A stretch of DNA of 64,000 bases, taken from positions 1,862,001-1,926,000 of the forward strand of contig NC_060891.1 in the NCBI RefSeq assembly GCF_014805685.1. Direction: 5' to 3'. Made by a program: the position numbers and the translations under genes. The stretch comes from Silurus meridionalis. Its lineage: Eukaryota; Chordata; Actinopteri; Siluriformes; Siluridae. Shown piece by piece: positions 11,788 to 22,502 of this stretch; the stretch's first letter is position 1, and each line of letters begins with the position of its first letter. A model generated the notes under the pieces. That model did not search any database. It was not told the DNA's origin and saw only the letters and a program-made list of their open reading frames with translations.

Positions 11788-11849
<62 letters not shown>

Positions 11850-11919
11850 GCTGTCAGGGTGTATTCTCAGGATCCTCCTGAGGAAAAGGAAAAGCAGGCC
11901 ATTGTACTACACTGACCTG

Positions 11920-11994
<75 letters not shown>

Positions 11995-12034
11995 TTCTGT
12001 CTCTCTCTCTCTGTCTCTCTCTTTCTCTCTTTGC
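11776..12034. repeat. (CA)n and (CT)n microsatellite pair
   Basis: A (CA)n run at 11780-11845 is separated by 75 bp of unique DNA from a (CT)n run at 11921-12032, the latter with GT and TT interruptions. Confidence 0.96.
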
Positions 12035-12687
12035 CAATAAATCTGAAGTATCTCCCAAAAGCTCTAAAACTACAGACAAAACAAACAAAGGTCTGTGTCC
12101 AATCACAAACTGGAGAATTTGCATTTACAAAGCGACATTCTAATGCAAAATGTTAAAAACGCACAAACAGGAATAAACACTGCTCATTTCAATAAATAGA
12201 CGCAAACCGTCCGTCTTTTCATCTCCATCAACCCCAATGTGAAAAAGCGCTGGGTTGTTTTTCACACAAAGGAAGCAGAAACAGAAAAAAAGCTCTTCTT
12301 CTGCTAATTAGCTGCAAGAATATGCATTTTGTTATTATATGTACCCCTAAAAAAAAAAAAACAGACTGGTGCAAATACAATATGTGTCTCATTTGTTCAT
12401 CTTAGAAAGAAAGAAATTATTTAAATAATTCTTTATAAACAAATCTTTTGAAAGAACGTAGAAAACACTGAATGTCCTAATTAAGCTTTTCTCAAGGCTT
12501 AGAATGTGAAAATTCAACCGTAGCATTTGGGACATTTTGCACAAAAATTCCAATTCAAACCGAAGTACTTCATCTTGGGAATATTTTCCTGGATTGTGGA
12601 AATCAACACCGAGTGTCCCAGACTTTTTCTCTATCCAAACAAAAACGTTATATTGGCTGTTAAGTGCACTGTATAGGTTGTATAGAG

Positions 12688-13160
12688 CAGCGGTCCCCAA
12701 CCTTTTTTGCACCACAAACCTGTTTAATGTCGGACAATATATTCACGGACCGCCCTTAAGTTATGGCGAATAAATACAACAAAATAAAACAATACGACCA
12801 TAAAAACTGGTATTTTGTAAATATAATAATAATCGTGAACCCACTGTGTTGTTGTTTTTTCATTTTGCTCGCTTGGGGGTTTGAATTTAGCAGTAATGTA
12901 TTATGTGTTAGCGGTCTGAGGAGCTCCTTTAAGAAGGTAGCGGATGGAGGTAAGACGTGTGAGCGAGGCATCATGACGTGAATCAAGAGTGAGTCGTGGA
13001 AAAATGAGAGAATCTGGGAATTTTCCAATATAAAACATCGTTCAGAATCAGAAAATAAAAAAAGGAAATAATGTAAGTTATGTATATTTTCTGTGCGGCC
13101 CGGTACCAATTGACCCATGGACCAGTCCGGGTCCACGGCCCGAGGGGTTGGAGACCACTG
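12688..13160. mobile_element. hAT-type MITE with perfect 8-bp target duplication
   Basis: The 473-bp unit is flanked by the exact 8-bp repeat GTATAGAG at 12680-12687 and 13161-13168. Its ends are inverted: CAGCGGTCCCCAACC on the left, CAGTGGTCTCCAACCCC on the right read in reverse complement. Just inside are CACGGACCG and CATGGACCAGTCCGGGTCCACGG blocks typical of this family. No transposase frame is present, so it is non-autonomous. Eight-base target duplications and CAG-starting ends place it in the hAT superfamily. Confidence 0.87.
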
Positions 13161-13168
13161 GTATAGAG

Positions 13169-14690
13169 CACTGTGTACTCGAATGTTGTTGGTGTCAATA
13201 ATTAAACACAAACCCAACACATGGAAAATCTGAGTATTCGCAACGGTTCATTTAATCACCTTCGGCGTTCTGTTTCTTCTTTCTTGAAGTGAAGTGACCG
13301 AGGACTTACACTGATTTACCTCTAATCTGCTTTGATAGTGTAAAACACATTATGTGCTATATTTTGCTGCATTATGATATAAACAGCTAATAAAATCGGT
13401 TTAATCGTATTTTTCTAGCACTTTTAACAATAAACATTTTTTCTAAAATCCAGCACTTGACCACAGACATTTAACAACATGACCATGACCGAAGCAGAAC
13501 ACCACATGACCAAGTCAAACCGAAACCGAGGTTAAAATCAAATGATTACAGAGGAACGGAACAGGATTAAATACATAATCAGTGCCAGGAATCATTTGAG
13601 CAGGACAAACTGAATATGACCAGGTGTAGCTAAACATAACCAATAAGCCAAAAAGCAGCCAAAGCAATGCCTTATAATCAAACAAACCATAACCAGGGCC
13701 ATGACCAAGACCAGGAGCTAAAACCAGGGAATATGATCAGAGCTGTATATCACATGAACATGGATTAACACGGTGTTTGTAAGTACAATAAAACATTATA
13801 TCAGGGTCTGACAAAAAAAAGTAATCATTCAAAGCCCAAGTTATAAATGTATGTGTATATAAACGTGTGTGTTGTGTGTGTGTGTGTGTGTGTGTCCATG
13901 CTGGTGGCAGTGTGCAGTGAGCTGCAGGAGGCAGAGCGAGGGCTAAGGCGAGTGTGGCCCGAGCCCAGGCGGGAGAAGATGAATGATGGAGTCTAAATGA
14001 AATGTCACTCTCAGTAATGGGAAAAGCCAGAGCCAGAAAGCAGGTCACTTAAATTGCAAAAGATATACTTAAGCGCTTTTGCCTCGGGCGCAGCGCAGTT
14101 GACAAAACTGTTAACATTAGCTTGCCAAATATAAATAGAAAAAGGAGGAGGAAGAGGAGGAGGAGAAAGAGGAGGAAATGTATTCGGCCGTGTCCTGGAT
14201 CATCAGCTGGACTGACTCGTCTTGCCAGCAGTCGCTTTGACGCCGGAGGCCTCGAATATGTCGTGCGAAACACTAACGCCGATGTGTGCACACACCCAGA
14301 TTCAACACGACCGGTGCATCGGTTTAAATAGAAAAAGCACACAAAATAATGATGAACAAGTGAATCATCCGACATAAAACAGCCCTGTTCTGAATTCAGT
14401 GTTGCAGCTCATTCATTCTTCTACCAGGTTCTTTTTCTTCTCTCTCACATCCTTCGTATTTAGTTGCCACATATGCAGGCTGAATGTGAAAATGAGGCCT
14501 GCCTTGTGTTTATCATTGGCGCCACATAACAAACACGCTCTAAGTGGCGTTTTGAGCATCACGCCGTGTAAACATGCATCCGCTACCGCCGAGGTGATAG
14601 CAACGGTGCAACATGGGAAAAAAATTATGCTGTTTATGGATTCTAAAAAACGGGAATATTACACAAAACTGTTTTTTTTACTTTCCAGAT
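13169..14690. other. Non-coding sequence, one short GT repeat
   Basis: Between the hAT MITE and the composite SINE. Repeated ACCATGACC/AACCAGG words at 13470-13730 give a loose low-complexity stretch; 14140-14175 is a purine run. No gene seen. Confidence 0.5.
13862..13896. repeat. (GT)n microsatellite
   Basis: About 15 GT units, one break near the start. Confidence 0.93.
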
Positions 14691-14709
14691 TTTATTTAAT
14701 GCTAAAATA

Positions 14710-14948
14710 GGTTCCCTGGTGGTCTAGTGGTTAGGATGCGGCGCTCTCACCGCTGCGGCCCGGGTTCGATCCCCGGTGAGGGAACCAACCCCAACCATTA
14801 GGGTCGCACAAGCCTTAGTGCCGGTCCCAAGCCCGGATAAATGAGGAGGGTTGTGTTAGGAAGGGCATCCAGCGTAAAAACATGTGCCAAATCAAACACC
14901 CGGATGGTCCGCTGTGGCGACCCCTAATGGGAGAAGCCGAAAGAACGT
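14710..14948 (+). mobile_element. Composite SINE: tRNA-Glu head, LINE-like body, RTE-LINE tail
   Basis: The unit is 239 bp, bounded by a perfect 19-bp direct repeat TTTATTTAATGCTAAAATA at 14691-14709 and 14949-14967, the signature of target-primed reverse transcription. After the tRNA-Glu head with its CCA, the body (14798-14905, words such as CCATTAGGGT, GCACAAGCC, GGCATCCAGCGTAAAA, GTGCCAAATCAAA) matches the 5' end of the RTE-like LINE found reversed at about 3140-3240. The tail (14906-14948, CCGCTGTGGCGACCCCTAA then GAGAAGCCGAAAGAACG) reads as the conserved Arg-Cys-Gly-Asp-Pro-stop end of the same LINE class. It therefore combines a tRNA promoter with both ends of a LINE and could be moved by that LINE. 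The intact target duplication suggests a young insertion. Confidence 0.85.
14713..14784 (+). tRNA. tRNA-Glu(CTC)-like sequence, probably the head of a SINE and not an active gene
   Basis: The 72-nt cloverleaf is close to vertebrate tRNA-Glu with anticodon CTC in the loop CTCTCAC. The anticodon stem CGGCG/CGCTG contains one G-U pair; the T arm is CCGGG-TTCGATC-CCCGG; the A box is TGGTCTAGTGG and the B box GGTTCGATCCC. The acceptor stem TCCCTGG/TGAGGGA has one G-G mismatch at pair 6 and a G-U at pair 7. A encoded at 14784 is the discriminator and CCA follows directly at 14785-14787. Because it lies inside a retroposed unit with a 19-bp target duplication, it most likely came from a processed tRNA rather than being an ancestral tRNA gene, though the internal promoter looks usable. 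Confidence 0.6.
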
Positions 14949-15399
14949 TTATTTAATGCTAAAATAACCGGGTCGACACAATCATTGTTAAAATTAAAAA
15001 TTTATACAAAAAGATCGTATTGCACTGAATCGCATTGTGTTAAATCAAATCGAAATCGGATCGCACTGCATGGTAACACGAGTGTATCGTATCGTATCGG
15101 AAGCTGCTTCATATGTATCTTTAATGTATATCGTATGCATCGAGACACGAATCGCGTCGGCCTCAGTTGTATGGAGATGCACAATTGAGTGCCATTTTGC
15201 AATCCTTCATCCTGCCTCTGCAAAATTGCCATAAATCTTGCATGTAAACACCACTTTAGTTAAAACGCTGTTCAATTTGAGCACAATAGCAGGAAAAAAA
15301 GTTGGAAAGTTACAATATTTTGCACTTTGGTTTGCTGCAGATGGATAGAAAATAAAAATAAATAAATACATAGAAAACTGTTGGAAGAGTTACAGCAAA

Positions 15400-15868
15400 A
15401 AAAACAAATGTCTCCATTTCACATTTTGTCCCAATCTGCTCTTCTAATTCCCTCCACTCTTCTGGGAAGATGTTCCACTAGATTTTGGAGTGTGTTTATG
15501 GATATTTGTGTTTATCCACAAGGGTATTATGAAAGGCAGGTACTGATGTAGGTGAGGAGACCTGGGGTGCAGTCAGCGTTCACATTCACCCCAAAAGTGT
15601 TCAGTAGGGATGAGATCGGAGCTCTATAGCAGGCCACTCAAGATCATCTTCTCCAAAGCATGTAAATATTCAAGGAGCTCACTTTGTGCACAGGGGCATC
15701 ACCATGCTGGAACAGGTTTGGGTTTCCAAGTTTAAGTGAATTAAAAATGGTATTACAGCAGATCTAAAGACAATTGAGAGCCTCCAGATTTGTGGTAACA
15801 GTTTGGAAAAGAACCACATGTAGCAGGAAAGGTCAGGTGACCCAATACTTTTGACAGTATAGTGTATG
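15400..15868 (-). mobile_element. MITE-like repeat copy, reversed
   Basis: The copy contains CTTCTGGGAAGATGTTCCAC, GATTTTGGAGTGTGTTTATG, CACAAGGGTATTATGAAAGG, GGCATCACCATGCTGGAACA and ends GACCCAATACTTTTGACAG then TATAGTGTA. The terminal words (TACACTATA, CAAAAGTATTGGG on the minus strand) match the start of the copy at 24.37 kb (TACACTAAAGGCAAAGGTATTGGG), so this end is probably an intact terminal inverted repeat. Confidence 0.75.
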
Positions 15869-16397
15869 TCTAGTTTATAAGGCATTCGCAAAGCCCGAAA
15901 ATCCCTGGCAGCAGATCCAACACATGAAAAAAACAAAGAAATGTTAGATGGGACCAGTATCATCACTGTTAGTTAGTGAAGGGCATGAGAGCACACGTGA
16001 GTGCATCCTGAAGAATTTAGTTAGTTAGTATGATAAATATGTCGTGACTCTGGACTTGATAATGAGGGGAGGAAAATTTGAATAGTAAAAGAGATGCAGA
16101 AAAAAGGTGATGGCAAATTAGAAATAGAAATAAAATAGTTGCATTCAAGACAATAAAAAAACCATTTTAAATATATTATAAAATTGTATTCTAACAATTT
16201 TTTAATGAGATAATTGCAAAAAATGTAATACTATTTTTAAAAAAATAGTTAGAGGTTAAGGAATAGGTTAAAAAAAATCATACATAATATACATAAATAT
16301 AAACGGTATTTTACACAATTTATTTTATTTTAGGTGGAAGAGTTGAAGATTGCTTGCGATTTTCATCAGGAGTGACGAGATGGCCAGGATAAAAAAT

Positions 16398-16600
16398 TTA
16401 CATTTACATTTAAGGCATTTGGCAGACTCCCTTATCCAGAGCGACTTTCAGTTATCTCAGTTTTACAGCTGAGCAATTAAAGTTTGAGGGCCTTGCTTAA
16501 GGGCCCAAAAGTAGCCGTTTGGTAGTGCTTGGATTTGAACCCATGACCCTTTGATCAGAAGTCCAACATCTTATCCACTGAGTTACCACTTCCAAACCAA
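16398..16600 (-). mobile_element. L2-tailed tRNA-SINE copy
   Basis: A well preserved reversed copy: minus-strand GGAAGTGGTAACTCAGTGG (A-box region), GGTCATGGGTTCAAATCC (B box), GGGCCCTTAAGCAAGGCCC core and the tail GGATAAGGGAGTCTGCC followed by AAATGTAAATGTAAATT. It directly abuts an RTE-LINE 3' fragment on its head side. Confidence 0.83.
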
Positions 16601-16604
16601 ACCA

Positions 16605-16762
16605 AATGAGTTTATTAGAGGGGCTGTGCAGGAAGATTTTGGAGACAAGGTGAGGGAGGTGAGATTGAGATGGTTTGGACATGTGCAGAGGAGGGACATG
16701 GGGTATATCCATAGAAGAATGCTGAGAATGGAGCCAAAAGGCAGGAGGTAAAGAGAAATGCA
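16605..16762 (+). mobile_element. RTE-like LINE 3' fragment (C-terminal domain)
   Basis: The frame GDKVREVRLRWFGHVQRRDM and HRRMLRMEPKGRR (16646-16751) is the C-terminal region of the same LINE family whose larger copy lies at 600-3240; that copy has GDKVREVRLRGFGHV. Here the fragment ends just after GRR, where the fuller element would continue to the RCGDP end. It directly abuts a reversed L2-tailed SINE ending near 16598. Confidence 0.8.
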
Positions 16763-17185
16763 CAGTGAAGATTTAAACACTTTTAAAAGCGAAATGAGAC
16801 GGAATGAAAGCTCTGCTGACTCCACCAGTCTGTTGTGTAACTTAATGAGATCCGTGTGCATTAAACACACTTTCTGCATTTTCTATATGACGCAAACTCC
16901 CACTGCAGCAGGGTTCAACATTACAGCTGACCTCTATAATAAAGCAACCTGCATCTCTCACCCCCACACCTCACCCCCACCCCGGTCACTTTATTCTGAA
17001 CGTGGCCTGTGAGTGCTGGAGATTATGTAAAGGTCTTCACTGGGATCTGAGTGATGCAGAGATGATCAGCAGGCGGCAAGTGGAGAGGTGAAAAGAAAAC
17101 ACATCATTGGCTTGAAATACATTTTATAAGAATGAAAAATGCCTAAAGTATGGCTTTATATGAAAAAACTCGTTTTAATAAAAAA

Positions 17186-17600
17186 ACATAAGAAAAGAAA
17201 AGAAACGAAAAGAAAAGAAAAGAAAAACTTTACAATTGTATTTGATTTAAGAGGCAAGGAAAAGGAAAGGAAAGGAGACGAGACGAGAAGAGAAGAGAAG
17301 AGAAGAGAAGAGAAGAGAAGAGAAGAGAAGAGAAGAGAAGAGAAGAGAAGAGAAGAGAAGAGAAGAGAAGAGAGGAAAGAAAAAGGAAAACAGGAAAACA
17401 GGAAAAAGACAAAAGAAAAGGAAAAGGAAAAGATAAAAGGAAAAGATAAAAGGAAAAAAAAAAAGAAAAGGAAAAAACAAAGAGGAATAGAAAAAGAAAA
17501 AAACAATGGAAAAAGAATGGAAAAGGGACCAGAGAAAAGGAAAGGAAAAATAAAAAAGAAAAGAAAAGGAAAGGAAAGGAAAGGAAAGAGCACTGCAAAT
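17186..17600. repeat. Purine tract with GAAGA pentanucleotide core
   Basis: A 415-bp purine-rich run on the plus strand: (AAAAG)n at 17190-17225, GGAAA variants, a regular (AGAAG)n block at 17284-17370, then mixed AAAGG words. It produces spurious Lys/Glu/Arg-rich and Phe/Leu/Ser-rich frames. Confidence 0.92.
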
Positions 17601-17869
17601 GTGCATAGAAGAAATTCTTTAATAAGACAGTACTATAAATATCCTTAGTAAAAAATAAAAAAAAATAATAAAAAAATCAAATATATGAAAAAAAAATATA
17701 TACAAAATTGACCAAATTGGGTGTAAATAATAAATTACATTTAAAATAGATAAAAAAATGTTGAAGTTCATGACTTTATACTAAATAGAAAGATGATTTA
17801 GTAATATGCAGTATTTTAGTCTTTTTATACAGTTCTTGTAAGTTCTATATAAAATATAATAAAAAGAAC

Positions 17870-17918
<49 letters not shown>
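17870..17918. repeat. (AAT)n microsatellite
   Basis: Sixteen AAT units. A similar array lies at 54478-54528. Confidence 0.96.
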
Positions 17919-17920
<2 letters not shown>

Positions 17921-18067
17921 GAATGAATTGTTGTAATTGTAACTGAATAAAGACATAAATGGCAGCGAAGAACAAAAATGGAAAACTGTTTTGCAGAATC
18001 GTCTCCTACATTACACACACTTCTGTCTGTCATTAATCATCTGATAAATCCATAACCAGGTGTAATA

Positions 18068-18068
<1 letters not shown>

Positions 18069-18131
<63 letters not shown>
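18069..18131. repeat. (GT)n microsatellite
   Basis: About 31 uninterrupted GT units, directly adjoining a GC-rich block. Confidence 0.97.
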
Positions 18132-18134
<3 letters not shown>

Positions 18135-18240
18135 GCCCCGGACCCGGCGCGCAGGCGCAGGCGCGGGCGCTAATCGGCTCTGGCTGTGAACATGAAAGGG
18201 CACAACAGCACCTTTGATGTCTTTCATTTCATAAATAGGC
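18132..18240. promoter_or_regulatory. GC-rich block with NRF1-like words
   Basis: GCGCGCAGGCGCAGGCGCGG at 18147-18166 contains overlapping GCGCAGGCGC-type NRF1 cores, an isolated CpG cluster inside AT-rich intron, followed by CACCTTTGATGTCTTTC (TCF/LEF-like CTTTGAT). It adjoins a 31-unit GT repeat. Confidence 0.3.
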
Positions 18241-19239
18241 TTTTGGAGAGATGAAGGCAGACGATGTTTATTAAAAGCAGATGCATTTTTTTGGCCTCTG
18301 AGAGAATAAATGGAAGGAAGCTGCTCAGCTAACAGCTTTAAAACACTGATTTATACCTTTTAAAAAGTAGAATTGATGAGTGTTGGATTTTGATTATGCC
18401 GGTCGAGCGTAGGAGTTCTCAGCTGGTTGGGAAAAAAAAAGAAAGACTTCTCCAGATTTGTGTCAGAAGTGTCAGCTGCATTCACATTAACAAGCAACAA
18501 AGCGAACGTGTGTGGTCTGATCTTTCTTCACTTCCAGGCCCACAACTAGTTACCACCTGTGATCATTTTCAGCAGAGCAGGAATGAGTCACTTGTGAGTT
18601 CATCTGATACGGTCATATACTTTAACCTGCCATTAAATTCCTGGTGCAACTCCACTGTGTGTTAGCAGCTACAGAAAGTTAGCTTGCTTTGCTAATCTAA
18701 TCTGAAATTAAAGCTAAAAAGCTAACGCTAAGCTGAATAGCACAAACCTCCAAGAGACACATATAATCAGTCCCTTGCCGGTACAAATCTGCAGCATTTT
18801 ACAAGTCCATGTTTATTATTAGCCTAAAAAAAAGTGCTACACCAGCAGAAATCCTTACCATCATGCCTCTTACTGCTCCTCAAGCCTTTACAGGAGATGA
18901 ATAATGTTCTGCCCTCTGCTTCTGACTTTGCCTGAAGTAAAATTCTACATTGGACCAAAGGGATTAAAGCCTTAGTGCTGCAGCACTTTTTTTTTCTTCT
19001 GAAGCCGTCATGGGTCTGAGCAGCCATTATTTTATAAAAAACTTGTTAAGATTGATCGTACAAACCGGCGTGGTGAAGTTCAATCAGCCACAAAGCCACA
19101 GTGTTGTAGACGTCTGGACTGGTCAGGAGTTATGTAGATGTATGAACTCTGTCAGTAGTGCGGGTTTGAGTTCCATTACCGTGTAGATATCATTGGGAAC
19201 AGCACATTCAGAGAGAGAAATCTTTAGCTTTTTATCTAG
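18241..19239. other. Unrecognised non-coding sequence
   Basis: Unique-looking intron sequence, no frame with family resemblance. Confidence 0.45.
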
Positions 19240-19306
19240 AAAAGAAAAGAAAAGAAAAGAAAAGAAAAGAAAAGAAAAGAAAAGAAAAGAAAAGAAAAGA
19301 AAAGAA
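19240..19306. repeat. (AAAAG)n microsatellite
   Basis: About 13 near-perfect AAAAG units. Confidence 0.95.
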
Positions 19307-19604
19307 GCGAAGCTTTAATGCAGCACTGCAAATCTCAATAGTACAGATGAAAAGGAAAGGAATGGACAACGAGGCTACAGCATGTGCACTGTTTCTATAG
19401 AAATCGCAGATGTGGTGATGTTTCCTCAAAAAGAAAAGGACATTCATTTTGATAAGAATTATAAAAGGAGTCTCCAGTGCTGTTTCTTTGTACCTTAGAT
19501 ATTTTCTTAAATCTTCAGGAAAAATCAGATTTTTTGAGATTTCTCTGTAACACCTGCATATATTTTCTTTGGAGTTCTTGTTTCATAGGTGTTTACAACA
19601 CATA

Positions 19605-20125
19605 GGAGGTGGTATCAGAAAGTTTGAGACTCGCTCTGGTTACAAAAAAGTACTTAATTTATCTACATTTTCACACCATCACCTTAAAAATAGTCGCCTT
19701 GCTCAGGAATACATGGCTTCCAGCGTTCTTCTGGAATGTGTCCTGGAAGTCTTCTTTTCGAAGCATGTCATGCACCTTCTTCGATTCGTGCTGGAATTCC
19801 ACAATCATGTCAAAATAGTGATCTTTGAGCCGGAGCTTCATCTTCAGGAAGAGGGCGATTGTTCTTTGATGATCATCATGCACAAGTTGCCAAACTTGAG
19901 TGTTGAGCTTGATGAAGGTCTTCCTGATCGTCTTCCAGCGATGTTCTTCCGCTCTTGAAGCGCTTGTTCCACAAATGCATTCGCTGCATGTCAAAAGTGT
20001 CTGTGGCAGATTTGCCCGGTTTTACGCAGAATTTCAGGTTCGCTCTTTGTATTTACTGGCAGTTTATGATAAAATGTGGTCAGAACAGCACCACCATAAG
20101 GATCGAACGTCTCAATACCACCTCG
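19605..20125 (-). mobile_element. Mariner-type element, complete ends, large internal deletion
   Basis: The 521-bp unit is flanked by TA on both sides (19603-19604 and 20126-20127). The ends are imperfect inverted repeats: left GGAGGTGGTATCAGAAAGTTT, right (reverse complement) CGAGGTGGTATTGAGACGTTC. On the minus strand it encodes the start of a mariner transposase (EPEILRKTGQI, then SGRPSSSSTLKFGNL and VHDDHQRTI in shifted frames) that jumps directly to the transposase C terminus (LKMKLRLKDHYFDMIVEFQ, EDFQDTFQK; 19994-19671). The catalytic DDE/D core is gone. It is therefore a non-autonomous derivative that kept both ends and could be mobilised in trans. Confidence 0.87.
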
Positions 20126-20519
20126 TACTGTAACTATAAACAGATCAAAACTAACGTTCTACAATGATGTAAAAAATAGGCATTTTTATTGAAATACAAA
20201 TAAAAACACTACAGTGTTCGCTGTTATTGTAAACCCTTGACACTTGTGTGTTCTACTCCTCATTCAAATGCGTCAGCCAATACAATTCAAAATAATGGTT
20301 CTTATACACTAAAAACACAATAATGTCCGCTGTTCTGTATTGATATTTCATTTTTGTCTGCTGTTTTTTCATTTTTGTTAGCAGCGTATGTGTGTGCTGA
20401 GCCTGACAGCTAACTCATGCTCCTTGTCATATGACTCTATTATTACATATTATAGTTATTATAGAAAGTTAGCCGTTCTTTTTTCCCCAACTTGCTACAG
20501 GCTATCATTTGTAGCCCGA

Positions 20520-20521
<2 letters not shown>

Positions 20522-20574
<53 letters not shown>
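20522..20574. repeat. (GT)n microsatellite
   Basis: About 26 GT units. Confidence 0.97.
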
Positions 20575-20577
<3 letters not shown>

Positions 20578-22069
20578 GGGTACTGAGTGAAAGCACTTCA
20601 TCCAGTGTGTCTACAATCAGAACTCGCTACAGTCATACCGCCATCGGTTTACTGAAATATTCTCACGTAATCGTATTTCTGTCTATTTCTTGCAGTGGTA
20701 CAATCGGAATAAAGCACTTATTGTCCCTGAGTGTTTTTCTATCCTTCACACTTGAGACATGGCTAAACATGACTTTTCTTTTTCTTCTAAATTCATGGTT
20801 TATTTATTTAATACTTTCCATAAAATGGCGAATATTTTTCTTAAAGTGTATTTCCTTGGCTGATTCTGTATTCCAATGAAAAAGAAAAGCCCTCTCTGAC
20901 CTTTATGAGCAAATAAACATGACCTGGAGGCAAGAGCTACATACCAAACTAGCATTATAACACCCAACAATGCATCGCAACACATCCATCATAGTGAGAA
21001 TGTTAAATGCGGCTGCTGTTTCAGCCCAGAAGGTACGGAAGAATCTCCAGAGTCACGTCACACAAACACAACATTTAAACAAAGACAGGAAAAGGCTCAA
21101 CGACCTCAGATAAAATATTGACTTGATTTCTTGTCATTTCCATTATTGTTACTCCTGGTTGTTGTAGACAGGCATCACATTTGGCGTGAGGTCATAAACT
21201 CCATCTCGTCAGCCAGCGGGGGTCACGTTACCGGCTCGGGCTTCGACCACACTGAAAGGTATCAGTCTAAAGCTCTACGCTGCATCTGTTCTTCTGTGAA
21301 AACAACACCGGTTACTCTGTAACATCGCCCCTGCTTAGAGATGACACCAGGCAATTAACTGATGATGGGTTGGGTCATAGTGTGCACAACAAACACACAA
21401 TCCACAAACACAACCGATATGTAAATCCAGATCCTTTCCACAAAAATCCAATTAATTTTTTTTCCAGGAGTCAGAAAGCTGATTCATTGCCCGAGGAGAA
21501 CAAAAATCACCAAGTGTTGCTTTGAGCTAATTCAGGTCTCTGAGTAAGAAAAAAAACAATTACAATGACATCAAGAAAGCTGTGTGTACGGCAGTCCGGT
21601 TTACGCAGGGAAACAAGTTTATGGAATATTTTCATATACACGTGTTTTTGGTAGATTTGTATTAATTATGCAATTCATTTTTTATTTTTTTTACAGATTT
21701 TAATAATAAAAGTTGTATTCAAATAATAAATAATTAACAAAAAAATTCAATCATAAATGTAAAAATATTTATTAAAATATTAAATGCAATAATTTTGGGT
21801 TGTATCTTCGTTTGAAGGCTCCTTTGTCAAGCTTTCTGGTACAGAAATAAGCCCCGCCTCCAACATTGGTAACTACGGTTTCAGAAAAGGGAATGGTGTT
21901 GGAAACTTGTAGGCGTGAGCAGAACGGTTCTATATTTACAGTTAAATGTAAATTTTGCAGATTTCTATAATTTTAGGATGATATCAGATCTATGAACATG
22001 ACTACTTCTTTAAATACTTATTAAATAATAAGAGAAAAAACTAAGGATTTATAACACAATATTATTACC
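20575..22069. other. Unrecognised non-coding sequence
   Basis: Mostly AT-rich from 21620. No repeat family or exon recognised. Confidence 0.45.
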
Positions 22070-22360
22070 TACAAATGTATGTTTTTTGCAAGGTTATAAA
22101 GCATTATGAATTGCCATAAACGTGTATCTCTAATGCTTATGACAAAGGTCACAAGGTAAATACCTTCATAACAAGTTATAGCATCTGTTATAAAAGTCAT
22201 TGCGGTAATTTATATAGTTTGTATGTACAATCACAATGGCAATTGCAATAGTTATAATGCATTATAAACTGTTGTACACATAAGGTATGTCTTTATAGCA
22301 TATAAACATTTCACCGACAGCAGTAACTGCTTATGAATGGATTATAAGATGTAAAGGACA
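22070..22360. repeat. AT-rich TTATAA-word block
   Basis: AAGGTTATAAAGCATTATGA, ATGCTTATGACAAAGG, CAAGTTATAGCATCTG, TTATAATGCATTATAAACTG and ATGGATTATAAGATG occur within 300 bp. No gene seen. Confidence 0.5.
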
Positions 22361-22458
22361 TGTTCATAAAAGACCACAGAAACTTAAATAAGTTCAATAA
22401 GCTACTTACAAAAGGTACAAACGTTAATGACATTCCTTTTGTTTGTCTCTGTTCAGGT

Positions 22459-22463
<5 letters not shown>

Positions 22464-22499
<36 letters not shown>

Positions 22500-22502
22500 A
22501 CA
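22464..22502. repeat. (CA)n microsatellite
   Basis: About 18 CA units with one TC interruption. Confidence 0.95.

Noticed and set aside
14713..14784. Calling a functional tRNA-Glu gene
   Set aside because: The G-G acceptor mismatch, the encoded CCA and the retroposon target duplication favour a SINE head, so it is listed with reservation.
17139..17648. 169-residue Lys/Glu-rich frame and its opposite-strand Phe/Leu frames
   Set aside because: Products of the purine tract.
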